NCBI RefSeq assembly: GCF_027887165.1
Contig: NC_077232.1
Coordinates: 85,714,541-85,778,540, forward strand
Direction of reading: 5' to 3'
DNA from: Monodelphis domestica
Lineage: Eukaryota; Chordata; Mammalia; Didelphimorphia; Didelphidae
DNA length: 64,000 bases
Shown here: piece after piece, positions 63,046 to 64,000 of the stretch
Position numbering within the stretch: the first letter of the stretch is position 1
Layout: the number at the start of each line of letters is the position of its first letter
Program-made: the position numbers and the translations under genes
Notes under the pieces: generated by a model
Seen by the model: only the letters and a program-made list of their open reading frames with translations
Told to the model about the DNA's origin: nothing
Databases searched by the model: none

Positions 63046-63089
63046 ACCAGGCTTTGTAACTTCCATCATTATGCTCTATATTCCATAAT

Positions 63090-63275
63090 CAAATTCATCT
63101 GGAAAATACTAATTGAATCCAATCTCTTTCACGTCTAGACAATGACAAGGTGAAAAGCTAATAGTTTGTCCAAAGATAAATTCAGTGGCAAATCTTGAGC
63201 TATAACCCAGGAAATCGGATGTTCTTTTCTTTGCCAGCCTAGTGTTTTTCTCACTACCTGATTTTGAAAATTTGA
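63090..63275 (-). mobile_element. MIR-like fragment
   Basis: 'gacaatgacaaggtgaaaag', 'ctataacccaggaaatcgg'. Strongly decayed. Confidence 0.45.
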
Positions 63276-64000
63276 ATAAAACAGGACTAATTATATTAAT
63301 TCATTTTAATTCCTCCTTGGTTCTGCATATGTAATGAGAAGTGGGTGAGAATTTGCTGCTTTTCTCTTGAATCAGAGACATCCATAAGAGCATTCACTTG
63401 GAGCTATCATGGTAAATAACATTTATTCATGGAGTAAGTAGCAATTTCTATGTTGATTTAAAAAAATTTTTTTCCAGAGGTCCTTTCCTTACATACTTGT
63501 AAACCATAAAATAATAGGTACTGGGTTTGGACATAGCCAGGTTGAGGGGGAAAAAAGGACCCAATTTCTCCTCAGTCTGGAATTTACCAGATAAGCTTAT
63601 CTGAAAGAAAATTCAAATCTGATTAGGAACCCTTGTTCTTGGGGAAAGTAACTCACTCTGCTGTTGCCATCCAGTAATTATCTGTAATTGAAGGAAGACA
63701 GATGCAGCATTAGCTCCTCTTTTTAATAACAACCTTATTAATTTTAAAGTGAATGGCAGGAGAAGCAGATGGTAAGATGAGAGAAGTATTTAAATATTTG
63801 GCCATTGCTAGCTTTTTTATACTCCTGTGTATTAAATGGGACTTTGTGATTGGCCACAGCAGCAGGGTCCTGATTGCTATCAGAGCCTGAGCCAGCTGAG
63901 TCCTTTGCCAGATTGGGTTCAGAGGGGTTTGCACATGTTGGTGTATGGTTGCCTCACTGGGGACATGAGAGGCTCCCCCCTCCTCCAAGGTTTTCTTGCT
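63276..64000. other. single-copy stretch with GATA palindrome
   Basis: No repeat recognised to the window's right edge. Besides the GATA palindrome it holds TAATTA/TTAATT-type words at about 63,725-63,745 and 'tgattggccac' at 63,850. A 92-codon minus frame (63,710-63,988) has no domain. It looks like a regulatory region. Confidence 0.45.
63589..63602. promoter_or_regulatory. perfect double GATA palindrome
   Basis: AGATAAGCTTATCT is a 14-bp perfect palindrome formed by two abutting inverted AGATAAG (WGATAR) sites, in repeat-free sequence. Confidence 0.6.

Overview
The window is vertebrate nuclear DNA, almost certainly from a marsupial. It is AT-rich and CpG-poor outside one island, and it is crowded with tRNA-derived CORE-SINEs whose 3' tails are typical of marsupial genomes, along with marsupial-type L1 3' ends and older L2, L3/CR1-like and MIR copies. 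The species cannot be settled from the sequence alone. No complete protein-coding gene, tRNA, rRNA or CRISPR array was found. All the open reading frames of 60-230 codons look like chance frames in low-complexity DNA or remnants of retroelement proteins.

Two SINE tail types are distinguished below. Tail A copies (like marsupial SINE1/WSINE-type families; name tentative) carry the tail hairpin CAATAC-ACA-GTATTG followed by a GGTAAGGGTTT-type end. Tail B copies (like MAR1; name tentative) end in a block reading 'ccagtatctttgcc' and then 'agtcagacacgactgaa'. For both, + means the tRNA-like head (B box GGTTCAAAT) lies to the left.

Layout. 1-9.4 kb: a decayed L2 reverse-transcriptase/3' region on the minus strand, an L1 ORF1-like coiled-coil fragment, a second L2, an L2 split by an L1 insertion, and SINEs. 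9.47-11.48 kb: a CpG island with a ~350-bp polypyrimidine block, an NRF1-like site, GC boxes and a strong + strand splice donor at 10,325/10,326. This is probably the promoter and non-coding first exon of an unidentified gene read left to right. 11.5-64 kb: a repeat-rich stretch with no recognisable exon. All nine L1 pieces recognised here lie antisense to the proposed gene, which fits a very long first intron.

The most useful places for a second look are in the unique DNA. A perfect ATGCATATGCAT POU-dimer (MORE) palindrome lies at 62,029-62,040. A perfect AGATAAGCTTATCT double GATA palindrome lies at 63,589-63,602. An AGGTCA inverted repeat lies at 43,589-43,613. Others are a layered insertion at 49.8-51.5 kb (a solo LTR inside a SINE's own target-site duplication), a ~33-bp minisatellite family found at three loci, and an LTR with an intact-looking core promoter at 18.1-18.7 kb. 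The clear target-site duplications (10-18 bp for L1-mobilised inserts, 4 bp for the LTR) let several insertions be ordered in time. No undescribed gene system was found.
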